Source: Vreelandella boliviensis LC1
Lineage (GTDB): Bacteria; Pseudomonadota; Gammaproteobacteria; Pseudomonadales; Halomonadaceae
Assembly (NCBI RefSeq): GCF_000236035.1
Contig: NZ_JH393258.1
Location: 758,757 to 822,756, forward strand
Direction: 5' to 3'
DNA length: 64,000 nt
Made by a program: the position numbers and the translations under genes
Notes under the pieces: model-generated
What the model was told of the DNA's origin: nothing
Database searches by the model: none
The model's input: only the letters and a program-made list of their open reading frames with translations
Part shown: piece after piece, positions 15,126 through 24,320 of the stretch
How positions within the stretch are numbered: position 1 is the stretch's first letter
Layout of the letters: each line of letters starts with the position of its first letter

Positions 15126-17258
15126 ATGCCACGCTTTACTCGCTCTGTTCTGGCTAGCGCCGTCACGCTCGCTGTTTCTGCAGGCACCGCCTCCGCCCAA
15201 GAAAATCAGCAGCTGGACAACATCGTTGTCTCGGCCAGCGGGTTTGAACAGGCGATGGCCGATGCCCCCGCCAGCATCTCGGTGATCTCGCGCGAGGAGC
15301 TTTCACGTAAACGGGTTACCAGTATTGCCGATGCATTGCGCGACGTTGAAGGGGTGGATGTCGGTGGGTCGGTGGGCAAAACCGGCGGTAGTAATATTAG
15401 TATCCGTGGAATGCCCAGCGACTACACTCTGATCCTAATCGATGGTCGCCGACAAAACGCAGCGGGCAGCGTGACACCCAATGGCTTTGGCGAAACCTCA
15501 ACCAGCTTCTTTCCGCCCATTTCCAGTATTGAGCGTATTGAAGTCATCCGTGGGCCGATGTCAACACTGTATGGCTCTGATGCCATGGGCGGCGTAATCA
15601 ACATTATTACCCGTCGGGTTGACCGCGAGTGGACAGGCTCAATTGGGGTCGAAAGTACCTTTAACGAAGACCGCGACTTCGGTGACCGCCGCGAGATTAA
15701 CCTCTACACCAGTGGCCCGCTTATTGAAGATACGCTGGGCATTCAACTGCGCGGGCGGATTTATGAGCGCGATGCATCCGAGCTTACCTATACCGACAAC
15801 AACGGCGACCCGATTGACGTCGACCAGCGCGGCCCCAGCCCAGTGGAAGGCGATACCTATAGTTTGGGCGGCAAACTGACCTGGACGCCTAACAATGACA
15901 ACGACCTATGGCTGGATGGTGAAGTCAGCCGTCAGCGCTACGACAACGATGAGTGCCAGCTAGGCACTCTAGATGGCCGCTCGCGCAGCTGCGAACCCGA
16001 GCCCGGCGAGGCTTTCGGGTACTCCGACGAACTGCGTTTTGAGCGCGAGCAAATCGCCATTGGCCATACCGGACGCTTTGCCTCGGGCACATTGGAATCG
16101 AGCCTGATGCGCAACACCACCGAAACCAAAGGCCGCACGATCCCTGGCGATATGGGCGTCGCTTATGAGGGCTTCCCTAGCATTGTCGGCGGAGCACCGC
16201 GGGAGTTGGAAACTACCAATACCGTGCTCGATAGCAAATTCATCATGCCGTTAGACAATCATATGGCCACCGTGGGAATGCAGTGGTGGGATGCAGAGCT
16301 TGACGATGGCTTGGCCGGTGAGACCTTTGAGCAGACCACCTGGTCGCTGTTTGCCGAAGATGAGTGGCTGCTGCGGGATGATTTAGCCCTGACCCTGGGC
16401 GGTCGCTACGATCACCATGACGCCTTTGGCAGCCAGTTCAGCCCGCGCGGCTACTTGGTATGGAACACAACGCCCAACTGGACATTAAAAGGTGGCGTGA
16501 GCCGCGGCTACAAAACGCCATCGCTTAATGATTTGCATGATGGCATTAACGGTGTGACGGGCCAGGGCACGATACTCACTATTGGCAACCCTGATCTGGA
16601 GCCTGAAACCAGCACCAGCAGCGAGATCGGCGCCCATTACGATAACCAACAGGGTTTCACTGCCAGCGCCACGCTGTTCCACAACCAGTTTGACGATAAG
16701 ATTGCCAGCGGCAGCGATATCCTGGTGGAAAACGACCCGCTAATTCCTGACGGCACTTACAGCCAACAGGTCAATGTCGACGAGGCGATCACCCAAGGGG
16801 TTGAGCTCTCTACCAGCTACCAATTCGCCCCCGATTGGCGCATCAACGCCAATTACACCTATACCGATAGCGAACAGAAGAGTGGCGATAACAAGGGCGA
16901 ACCGCTGACGGATACCCCGGAACACGCCATTAACGCCACGCTGCGCTGGCAGGCAACGGCTAAGCTTGATACCTGGCTCTCAGCAGAGTACCGCAGCGAA
17001 CGCTACCGTAATCGTGTAGGCGTGCGTGGTGCGCCCTCGTTTGATGACCTGGGCGACTTTAAAGCCTACTCACTGTTTCACTTGGGCGGTAATTACGCGG
17101 TTACCAATCAGCTTAATCTGAGCGCGACCATCTACAACCTGTTTGACAAAGACTTTGTCGACTACCGTGCTTACGGCGATGGCACCAGCTTTGGCAACGT
17201 TTACGCCAATAGCGAAGAAGGTCGCCGCCTGTGGCTGTCCGCCCGCTACGAATTCTAA
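15126..17258 (+). CDS. TonB-dependent outer-membrane siderophore receptor
   Basis: A 710-residue protein with a signal peptide (to about 24, SAGTASA-Q) and a TonB box near DNIVVSASGFEQ. The plug domain (ISVISREELSRKRVTSIADA, RGMPSDYTLILIDGRRQN, RGPMSTLYGSDAMGGVINII) is followed by a 22-strand barrel ending in a C-terminal aromatic (WLSARYEF) for BAM recognition. The type is CirA/FepA-like. AAGGGGA precedes the start. It is divergent from the importer operon with Fur-like sites between them, and it should move ferric siderophore across the outer membrane in a TonB-ExbBD-dependent way. It is paralogous to the convergent receptor downstream. Confidence 0.93.
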   Translation: MPRFTRSVLASAVTLAVSAGTASAQENQQLDNIVVSASGFEQAMADAPASISVISREELSRKRVTSIADALRDVEGVDVGGSVGKTGGSNISIRGMPSDYTLILIDGRRQNAAGSVTPNGFGETSTSFFPPISSIERIEVIRGPMSTLYGSDAMGGVINIITRRVDREWTGSIGVESTFNEDRDFGDRREINLYTSGPLIEDTLGIQLRGRIYERDASELTYTDNNGDPIDVDQRGPSPVEGDTYSLGGKLTWTPNNDNDLWLDGEVSRQRYDNDECQLGTLDGRSRSCEPEPGEAFGYSDELRFEREQIAIGHTGRFASGTLESSLMRNTTETKGRTIPGDMGVAYEGFPSIVGGAPRELETTNTVLDSKFIMPLDNHMATVGMQWWDAELDDGLAGETFEQTTWSLFAEDEWLLRDDLALTLGGRYDHHDAFGSQFSPRGYLVWNTTPNWTLKGGVSRGYKTPSLNDLHDGINGVTGQGTILTIGNPDLEPETSTSSEIGAHYDNQQGFTASATLFHNQFDDKIASGSDILVENDPLIPDGTYSQQVNVDEAITQGVELSTSYQFAPDWRINANYTYTDSEQKSGDNKGEPLTDTPEHAINATLRWQATAKLDTWLSAEYRSERYRNRVGVRGAPSFDDLGDFKAYSLFHLGGNYAVTNQLNLSATIYNLFDKDFVDYRAYGDGTSFGNVYANSEEGRRLWLSARYEF

Positions 17259-17296
17259 TCGGCTTCAGCTCGCTACTGTTTCGATGTTCTGTTTCT

Positions 17297-17324
17297 GCCC
17301 CGGCCATGCGCCGGGGCTTTTTTG
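17297..17324 (+). terminator. Rho-independent terminator of the first receptor gene
   Basis: An 8-bp stem, GCCCCGGC / GCCGGGGC (17297-17304 and 17310-17317), with the loop CATGC, is followed by a run of Ts. It lies 39 bp after the receptor stop codon. Confidence 0.85.
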
Positions 17325-17393
17325 TTTCCGCTCCCTTCTCCTTTTCCCCTCTTCCTTCCCCCTCCTTTTCCCACGCTCTTTAAAAAAGCAGCG

Positions 17394-17424
17394 AAAAAAA
17401 GCGGCTATCGCTGGATAGCCGCTT
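17394..17424 (-). terminator. Rho-independent terminator of the second receptor gene
   Basis: On the minus strand the stem AAGCGGCTAT / ATAGCCGCTT (17415-17424 and 17399-17408) is followed by a seven-base T run (plus-strand A7 at 17394-17400). It ends the convergent receptor gene, whose stop is at 17456. Confidence 0.85.
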
Positions 17425-17455
17425 CTGTGTTGCGTTTATAACGGGAACCTAGCGC

Positions 17456-19420
17456 TTAAAAGGCAACGTTGAGCCCTAACCAAACCCGACGACCATCTTC
17501 TACATAGCCGTACTCGTCGTAGCTGATCGTTTCGTCGAACAGGTTGTAGATACCCGCGTTCAGTTGAGTACTCTCGTTCAGCTGGTAGCCAACGCCTGCA
17601 TCTACAAAGGTGTAGGAAGGAGCCACAATGGCACTGTTTGAAGGGCCGGTAGTCGGTTGACTCTCTTCGCCGCGGTAGGTGACTTTTGTCCATTGACTCA
17701 ACTTGGCAGAGACTTGCCAATCTAACGAAGCGGATACCTGGTGCTTAGGCAGTTGTGTTAATGGCTCGCCTTCATACTCACCGCTTTTTTGCTCGCTATC
17801 GGTATAGGTGTAGCTGGCCGTTAGCTCAACGGTATCGCTTAGCGGCGCAGCCAAACTCGCCTCGACGCCCTGGGTCACCGCTTCATCAACGTTAATACGA
17901 TAGGTAGGATCACTGCCAAACTGATTGGCACCATCCGTACAGATATCGATGGGGCAAGCGATGCGGGTAATTTTATCGTCAAAGTCGTTATGGAACAGCG
18001 TGACGCCGCCATTTAAGCCATTTTCATTGGCATAAAGCAGGGCCAGCTCCTTATTGAGCGAGGTTTCTGGCTCAAGATCAGGATTACCGTAGATATTGCC
18101 GCCACGGCTGACCTGCCCCCAGTCGGGGGTGATCTCACGCAGGTTGGGCGCACGGTAGCCGGTAGAGACACCGCCTTTCAACGTCCAGTCAGGGGTCATA
18201 TTCCACACGCTGTAAAGCCGTGGGCTGAGGTGGCTGCCGTAGTTATCGTCGTCATCGACACGTAAACCGCCGGTCAATGCCCAAGAATCGGTGAGCATCC
18301 ACTCATCTTCCACAAACAGCGCCCATTGGCTATTCTCAATCTCACTACGATCAGAGTCAGGCAATTGATTCGTCGTACTGTCGTCAAGCGCCTCTTCCTC
18401 GTAGCTCGCGCCTACCGTCAGCATATGCATCCCTAGCGGGATGACCGCGCTGGTTTTGGCGGTGGTGTTGGTGATTTCAATATCCCGCGATTTGTTTTCG
18501 CTACGTTCACGCTGCAGATAGGTTTCGCTGGTGCCCCACTCGAAGCGACCACTATGGGTCACAGCGACATGCTGGTTGGTGAACTCATTAAAGCTATCGG
18601 AGCAGCCGCCGCGACAGCCCTCGGATGGCGCCGAGTTGCCCATCAGCGATTCGCGCTCCTGCTCGGTAATACCCGCCTCAAAAGTGACGTCATGGTTATC
18701 AGTCGCCGCAAAACTCAACCGTGCAGTAAGACTTTGCAGGCTTTTATCTTCGTAGCCGTTAAGGATGTTGTCTTCGTCACGCTGAGAGGTGCGTCCGTAG
18801 AGCTGAAGCCCTAAGCGATCCCCCACCAGCGGGCCACTGAGATAAAAGTTGGCCTGACGGCTATCGCCGGAGTCGCTGTCTTCCTGGAGCACGGTGTCGA
18901 GCTGGACATTGCCGTGCCACTGCTGGGCGACCTTACGGGTTATCACGTTGATCACGCCACCAATCGCATCAGAGCCGTAAAGCGTCGACATTGGCCCACG
19001 CACTACTTCAATACGCTCAATAGCCTGTAGCGGCGGGAGGCAATCCTGTTCAAATCCGGCATCGCCATTGGGCCGGGATTCGCGGGAATTCTGCGGGCGA
19101 CCATCCACCAATATCAGCGTGTACTGGGAGGGCATGCCGCGAATGGAGATGTCTTGGCCGTTATCCCCTGCGCCCCCACCCGTGACAATCACACCAGGCA
19201 CATCGCGCAGCGCATCGGTAACACTCTGATAGTGGCCTTGTTCCAACTCTTCGCGGGAAACCACGCTGATAGACGCAGGGGCATTGGTAATCTGCTGTTC
19301 AAAGCCTGACGCGGTTACCACCATATCGTCTAAGCGGGGCGCGTCTTGTGCCCATAGAGCGCTACTGGCAAGCGAAGAGATAGCGCTGGCCAGCAGCGTA
19401 CGGCGCAAACAGGGAGACAT
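17456..19420 (-). CDS. Second TonB-dependent siderophore receptor, paralogue of the first
   Basis: A 654-residue protein from the ATG at 19420, with AAGGA 7 nt upstream; the frame runs further but without an SD. The signal peptide (to SALWAQ) is followed by a TonB box region (DDMVVTASGFEQ), a plug (ISVVSREELEQG, RGMPSQYTLILVDGRPQN, RGPMSTLYGSDAIGGVINVI) and a barrel ending VWLGLNVAF. The barrel segment NVDEAVTQGVEASL and the later YTYTDSEQKSGEYEGEPLT mirror the first receptor closely, so the two arose by duplication. It is divergent from a LysR gene that may control it. Confidence 0.92.
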   Translation of the reverse strand: MSPCLRRTLLASAISSLASSALWAQDAPRLDDMVVTASGFEQQITNAPASISVVSREELEQGHYQSVTDALRDVPGVIVTGGGAGDNGQDISIRGMPSQYTLILVDGRPQNSRESRPNGDAGFEQDCLPPLQAIERIEVVRGPMSTLYGSDAIGGVINVITRKVAQQWHGNVQLDTVLQEDSDSGDSRQANFYLSGPLVGDRLGLQLYGRTSQRDEDNILNGYEDKSLQSLTARLSFAATDNHDVTFEAGITEQERESLMGNSAPSEGCRGGCSDSFNEFTNQHVAVTHSGRFEWGTSETYLQRERSENKSRDIEITNTTAKTSAVIPLGMHMLTVGASYEEEALDDSTTNQLPDSDRSEIENSQWALFVEDEWMLTDSWALTGGLRVDDDDNYGSHLSPRLYSVWNMTPDWTLKGGVSTGYRAPNLREITPDWGQVSRGGNIYGNPDLEPETSLNKELALLYANENGLNGGVTLFHNDFDDKITRIACPIDICTDGANQFGSDPTYRINVDEAVTQGVEASLAAPLSDTVELTASYTYTDSEQKSGEYEGEPLTQLPKHQVSASLDWQVSAKLSQWTKVTYRGEESQPTTGPSNSAIVAPSYTFVDAGVGYQLNESTQLNAGIYNLFDETISYDEYGYVEDGRRVWLGLNVAF

Positions 19421-19487
19421 AACTTCGTCCTTTATCGTGTGTGGGCAATTAGAATGTGTGAGCAATATGGATAAGCATTCGCTCTAT

Positions 19488-19510
19488 TTAATGCGAATAA
19501 TTAGCATTAA
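19488..19510. promoter_or_regulatory. Fur-like or LysR-type palindrome
   Basis: TTAATGC (19488-19494) and GCATTAA (19504-19510) are inverted around GAATAATTA, in the gap between the second receptor and the divergent LysR gene. The AT-rich AATAATTAGCATT core resembles a degenerate Fur site. The clean 7-bp arms also suit a LysR-type operator. Confidence 0.4.
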
Positions 19511-19641
19511 TATTTTTACACACTCTTTGCATACTGGGGTGAGACGGTACGTTCAGCATGCCGGAACACAAATGCCTATTATTTTCATTCGTACCAAACA
19601 GTGGCACAATTAGCGTTCACCCTTTTCCCGTGGGCCTGACC

Positions 19642-20556
19642 ATGTATGACTTTGACGAACTGACCGCCTTTGCCGATGTGATGACCACGGGCAGTTTGAC
19701 ACGCAGCGCGCAAAAGCTAGGGTTAGCCAAATCGACCCTTAGCCGCCGCATCAGCCAGCTTGAAACCCGGCTTAACCAGCCGCTGCTTCGGCGCCAGGCC
19801 AACCGTTTAATTCCAACCGAAGCGGGGCTGCTGTTTCACAACTACTGCACCGAGCTTCTGGCGATGGCGGCGCATAGCCAGGAGGCACTTGCAGAACTGC
19901 GTGAGGAGATTAGCGGGGAGATTACCCTTGAGGTGCACGGTGCCCTAGCGCGCAGTTGGCTGGCGAGTGCTATTGAGGCATTTTTACAACGCCACCCAAA
20001 GGTGGAGTTGACACTGCATACCCGAGAGTCACCACCCACCAAAATGCACAGCAATAGCGTGCATGTCTGGTTGGGGCCGACTCACGAGTGCGGGTTAAAC
20101 CAGGAGCGCTTGGGACACTTAGCCCGTGGGCTTTATGCCAGCCCACGCTATTTAGCGGCGGCTGGCACGCCCCACCACCCCAATGAATTGAACCAGCACG
20201 CCTGGATAGACCTACTGGGTTCAGCTTCCGATGGGCTGCTGCTCACCCACCCAGAGTATGGCCAGTACACCTTTAATCCGCCCCGCTCGCGGCTGCGGGT
20301 AGACCTCACTGCCCTGCATATTGACGCCATCGCACGCAGCCAGGGCATAGGCTTACTTTCACACTGGTTAACCGCAAAACGCGAGCAGCATCATCCAGGC
20401 GAACTGATTAACTGTTTGCCTGGGTGGGAACCAGCGCCATTGCCCATTACGCTACTCTACGCCTACGGTCACCAATCACGCCGCACCCACGCGCTATTGG
20501 AGTTTTTACGTAGCCAAGTGCCCACCCCCTGGCGCGCTTCAATGGCCGCTGTTTAG
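19642..20556 (+). CDS. LysR-family transcriptional regulator
   Basis: A 304-residue protein. The start at 19642 fits the family (MYDFDELTAFADVMTTGSLT directly opens the HTH); the frame extends to 19558 without support. The winged HTH reads RSAQKLGLAKSTLSRRISQL, and the effector-binding domain follows from about residue 90. It is divergent from the second TonB receptor and is likely to regulate that gene or an uptake pathway. The inducer is unknown. Confidence 0.85.
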   Translation: MYDFDELTAFADVMTTGSLTRSAQKLGLAKSTLSRRISQLETRLNQPLLRRQANRLIPTEAGLLFHNYCTELLAMAAHSQEALAELREEISGEITLEVHGALARSWLASAIEAFLQRHPKVELTLHTRESPPTKMHSNSVHVWLGPTHECGLNQERLGHLARGLYASPRYLAAAGTPHHPNELNQHAWIDLLGSASDGLLLTHPEYGQYTFNPPRSRLRVDLTALHIDAIARSQGIGLLSHWLTAKREQHHPGELINCLPGWEPAPLPITLLYAYGHQSRRTHALLEFLRSQVPTPWRASMAAV

Positions 20557-20635
20557 GCTAATTCAAGTGTTTGCCTTGCCAGTTAGCCCGCCCATTAACG
20601 ACAATAGGCGGCTAACGACTAGCCAAGGACTGTAA

Positions 20636-21511
20636 ATGCTCGCCGAACTCTTTGCTGTCATGGCGCCCGTACTGGCGGGTGCAGGGCTCGGCTACTTGTG
20701 GGTACGCCTAGGCCATCCTTACCCGGTCGACTTCATCACCCGGCTGGTGTTTAACATTGGCACCCCTTCGCTGGTGTTGGCGTCTCTGGCGGGCGCTGAT
20801 ATTGATGCCACCACTTTTGGCCAGACAATGCTAGCCGCTGCGTTGGTGATTCTCACCATGGGGGCCGCTACCTTTGTGGTGGCAAAACTGTTGCGCCGCA
20901 GCTGGCGAGTACTGCTTGCCCCCATGATGTACCCCAACACCGGCAACATGGGTTTGCCCGTGGTGCTTTACGCCTTTGGGAGTGCCGGGTTTGCCTACGG
21001 TATCACCGTAATGGTGACCGTCTCACTGTTTCAATTCACCTTAGGCGCCGTACTTGATAGCCAGGGTAACCCACTCAAAACCCTCGCTAAAACGCCCACG
21101 GTGTACGCCATTGCGATTTCCATGGCGCTACTGCTGACGGGCACTTCCCTACCACCCTGGCTCGCAAATACGGTGGACTTAATGTCGGGGTTCACAGTAC
21201 CGCTGATGCTCATTACCCTGGGCGTATCGCTGGCCAGCATTCAAGTGAAGAACCTGCGCTCCGGGCTCGGGTTTAGTTTAGTGCGCGTGCCCCTCGCCGC
21301 TGGGGTCGCCTGGTTGATCGCTGGCTGGGTGGGCCTACCGCCACTGGCACAAAGCATTTTAGTGCTGCAAATGTGTATGCCGGTGGCGGTCTTCAACTAT
21401 CTCTTTGCCCAACGTGCCCAGCGCGAACCCGTCTATGTCGCCAGTTTGGTCTTCTGCTCAACATTGTTAGCACTGTTTTACCTGCCCGTGCTGCTCGCCC
21501 TGCTTATGTAG
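20636..21511 (+). CDS. AEC-family permease
   Basis: A 291-residue membrane protein of the auxin-efflux-carrier family with about ten helices. The family's NxGxxGLP-like motif is visible as PNTGNMGLPVVLYAFG, and the second half carries the repeat FTVPLMLITLGVSL and LQMCMPVAVFNYLFAQ. AAGGA sits 6 nt before the start. Bacterial members move organic acids or amino-acid-like anions; the substrate here is not evident. It stands alone behind the LysR gene. Confidence 0.85.
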   Translation: MLAELFAVMAPVLAGAGLGYLWVRLGHPYPVDFITRLVFNIGTPSLVLASLAGADIDATTFGQTMLAAALVILTMGAATFVVAKLLRRSWRVLLAPMMYPNTGNMGLPVVLYAFGSAGFAYGITVMVTVSLFQFTLGAVLDSQGNPLKTLAKTPTVYAIAISMALLLTGTSLPPWLANTVDLMSGFTVPLMLITLGVSLASIQVKNLRSGLGFSLVRVPLAAGVAWLIAGWVGLPPLAQSILVLQMCMPVAVFNYLFAQRAQREPVYVASLVFCSTLLALFYLPVLLALLM

Positions 21512-21618
21512 CTACTTGCCCTAGCAGTCATAACGAAGTGGAACCCCCACGTGGCTAAAGGGTCACTGCTAGACTACTGGCAAGGATGCCAACGTTTAAC
21601 ATCACCAGAGGGCACGCT

Positions 21619-22812
21619 ATGCTTCACATGAACAAGAGCGACCATACACAACACCCATTGCACCCTGCGGTTTGGGCAGGAATCAGTGGGCTAGTGCTGG
21701 CGAGCGCTATTAACACGGCAAACGCGGAGGTCGTCCAGGAATCGCTGAAAACCGATCATTTAAATCTTTCCATTGAGCGTATCGCCGATGGTTTTGAGCA
21801 CCCTTGGGCGGTGGCATTTTTACCCGATGGCCGCTACTTGGTGAGCGAGCGCAGCGGGCAGTTGAAGCTCGTCGACCCCACCAATGGGGAAACCAGTACG
21901 CTGGAAGGCATGCCAGAAGTGAGTGCTCGGGGCCAGGGCGGGCTGTTAGACGTGGTATTGCACCCCGATTTTAAAGAGGGGAACGGCGGAGGCGACAACG
22001 ACTGGATCTATTTCACTTGGAGCAAGCCCGAAGGCAATAACAGCCGTTCAGCGCTATCGCGGATAAAATGGCAGGATGGCGAATTAGGTGAGATTGAGCA
22101 CTTGTTTGAACAGGATCGCGCGTCAGGGCCTGGCCGTCACTACGGCTCGCGGTTGGCGTGGCTACCCGACGGCACCTTGCTGATGAGTATCGGTGACCGT
22201 GGCAGTGACCCACCCCGCGCCCAGGCCAGCGATGACCACGCGGGCTCTACCCTGCGCCTTACCGCTACTGGCGGCGTTCCCGATGACAATCCCTTTGTCG
22301 GGGATGACACCACCTTGGATGAAATCTACTCCATGGGTAATCGCAATATTCAAGGCATGACCGTGCTTAGTAACGGCGAAGCCTGGGCGTCAGAGCATGG
22401 CCCACGCACCGGCGACGAACTTAACCATATCGAAGCAGGCAATAATTATGGCTGGCCTAAAGTCAGCCAGGGCAATGACTACGCGACCAATGAGCCGATT
22501 GGCGAAGACTCACTGCCAGGGATGGTTGACCCGGTGTACGTTTTTGCAGGCCGCTTTGCGCCTGCCGGGCTTGCTGAAGTGACCAGCGACGTTTTCGGCG
22601 AGTGGCAGGGCAATTTATTGGCGGGCGGGCTAGGTAGCGAGAAGCTACTGCGTCTGCGCTTAGAAGAGGGCCGCGTAGCCGAAGAAGAGCTGATTTTACA
22701 AGGCGAAGTAGGCCGTATTCGGGATGTTCGTCAAGGCGCTGATGACGCTATTTACTTGCTCACTGACGACCCTCAGGGCGGCTTGTATCGTCTGGCGCCA
22801 TCGAATCCGTAG
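21619..22812 (+). CDS. Periplasmic PQQ-dependent aldose sugar dehydrogenase (YliI-like)
   Basis: A 397-residue protein from the ATG at 21619, with AGAGGG 6-7 nt upstream; the frame opens earlier at 21586. The signal sequence ends near NTANA. The mature six-bladed propeller is GSDH-type: IERIADGFEHPWAVAFLPDG (the classic opening), LVSERSGQLKLVD, GQGGLLDVVLHPDF, and WASEHGPRTGDELN with the conserved catalytic region, then NNYGWPKVSQG. Homologues oxidise aldoses in the periplasm with PQQ. No PQQ synthesis genes are present in the window. Confidence 0.88.
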   Translation: MLHMNKSDHTQHPLHPAVWAGISGLVLASAINTANAEVVQESLKTDHLNLSIERIADGFEHPWAVAFLPDGRYLVSERSGQLKLVDPTNGETSTLEGMPEVSARGQGGLLDVVLHPDFKEGNGGGDNDWIYFTWSKPEGNNSRSALSRIKWQDGELGEIEHLFEQDRASGPGRHYGSRLAWLPDGTLLMSIGDRGSDPPRAQASDDHAGSTLRLTATGGVPDDNPFVGDDTTLDEIYSMGNRNIQGMTVLSNGEAWASEHGPRTGDELNHIEAGNNYGWPKVSQGNDYATNEPIGEDSLPGMVDPVYVFAGRFAPAGLAEVTSDVFGEWQGNLLAGGLGSEKLLRLRLEEGRVAEEELILQGEVGRIRDVRQGADDAIYLLTDDPQGGLYRLAPSNP

Positions 22813-22857
22813 GCTTCATTCACTCGCTGCTACTACAACGCATTAAAACCACCATGG

Positions 22858-24309
22858 ATGCCCATGCGATTACGCAATTTAATTATTTTAACGGTGATTG
22901 TGCCGCTGTTTGTCATCCTGGTGGTGTTTAGCTTAGTGGCGATCAAGTCGCTCGAAGATAACGTACGCTCAAAGCTACAAACGGAAGTTGAGATCATTAC
23001 CCGTACGCTGAGCTCTTCGCTCAGCTACGCGGTTACGCCGGATAGCAATACGCCGCTTGAAGAAGCGCTGCAGTCGGCGTTCTCCTTCCATCGTATTTAT
23101 GGTGCTTATGTCTTCGACACCCAGGGTCGCGATATCTATGGGTTAGGCCTTGGCAAAGATATTTTTAGCCGCGAAGAGATTCAGCAAGTCATTGAACGCG
23201 ACGACTTATACAGTAACTACCGACAACATGAAGGCTGGAATTACTACTCTGCGTTGACACCCTTGCGTTCACAGGATGGCACTGTATACGGTGTGCTGCA
23301 GGTAAATCGGTTAAATACCGGTATTGAGACCTACACGGGTTTTATCAGCATTGTGGCCGTACTGGTGTTTGTGATTGGCGCGGCCGGAATCGTATTCAGT
23401 ATCTGGTGGGGGTTTCGCCGCCATATTGAGCGCCCGCTGAATCGGTTGGTGCACGTGATGCAGTTGGTTAAGGAAGGTGATCGTAGCCAACGCGCCACCG
23501 AAGACGGCCCTATCGAATACCGCCACCTCGCCTCCGGTTTGAATGGCATGCTGGATGCGATGGCCGAGAAAGACCAAGAGATCGAAAATCGCCAGCGGCG
23601 CGAAATTGAGCTTGAAAAGCGCCTGCGTAAATCGAAGAAACTGGCTGAATTGGGCGTACTGGCGGCGGGAGTTGCCCACGAAATAGGCGCGCCGCTAACG
23701 GTGATTAACGGCCAGGCTCAGCGCTTGGCTCGACGCGATGTGATTGGCGATGACGAACGTGCACGATTGGGACGCATTCGCGGCGAAGTTGAGCGTATCG
23801 TTGAAATTGTTCGCCAATTGATGGAGTTAGGCCGTCAACATAACGTAGAAAAAGACGAACAGGGGCTCGATCAGCTTGTTATAAGTGCCAAAGACCTAGT
23901 GGAAGATGAGCTAGAACCACGCAATATCCGTTTAGACATTGAATTACCGTCACCGACACCCAACTTACACGCCAACGGCCAACAAATTGTACAGGTGCTG
24001 ACCAATTTACTGCGCAATGCAGCGCAGGCTCCTGAAGTAACCCGCATTCGGGTGCGCGCCCAGCAGCAAGAGCACGAATTGACACTGTGGGTGGAAGATG
24101 ATGGCCCGGGGATTCCCACCGCCCATCACCATAAAGTATTCGACCCATTTTTTACCACCAAACCGGTCGGCCAAGGCAGCGGTTTGGGACTCTCTATGGT
24201 ACATCGCATTATTAACGACCACGGCGGTACGATCGGCGTGTTTAACAGTGCCCTAGGCGGCGCTGGATTTGAAATTACGCTACCCATTAGTGAAACCGCA
24301 TCCGCGTGA
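22858..24309 (+). CDS. Membrane sensor histidine kinase
   Basis: A 483-residue protein. TM1 lies at about 8-28, a periplasmic sensor of roughly 130 residues follows, and TM2 is near 160-182. Next are a HAMP linker (RRHIERPLNRLVHVMQLVKE), a short coiled coil and HisKA with the phosphoacceptor in VAHEIGAPLTVINGQ (about 275). The HATPase domain shows N, G1 (DDGPGIP) and G2 (GSGLGLSMV) boxes. It belongs to the kinases that partner NtrC-type regulators, and its stop overlaps the region just before the regulator gene. The signal is unknown. ATGs at 22858 and 22864 are both possible starts. Confidence 0.9.
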   Translation: MPMRLRNLIILTVIVPLFVILVVFSLVAIKSLEDNVRSKLQTEVEIITRTLSSSLSYAVTPDSNTPLEEALQSAFSFHRIYGAYVFDTQGRDIYGLGLGKDIFSREEIQQVIERDDLYSNYRQHEGWNYYSALTPLRSQDGTVYGVLQVNRLNTGIETYTGFISIVAVLVFVIGAAGIVFSIWWGFRRHIERPLNRLVHVMQLVKEGDRSQRATEDGPIEYRHLASGLNGMLDAMAEKDQEIENRQRREIELEKRLRKSKKLAELGVLAAGVAHEIGAPLTVINGQAQRLARRDVIGDDERARLGRIRGEVERIVEIVRQLMELGRQHNVEKDEQGLDQLVISAKDLVEDELEPRNIRLDIELPSPTPNLHANGQQIVQVLTNLLRNAAQAPEVTRIRVRAQQQEHELTLWVEDDGPGIPTAHHHKVFDPFFTTKPVGQGSGLGLSMVHRIINDHGGTIGVFNSALGGAGFEITLPISETASA

Positions 24310-24320
24310 GGACAACGTTT

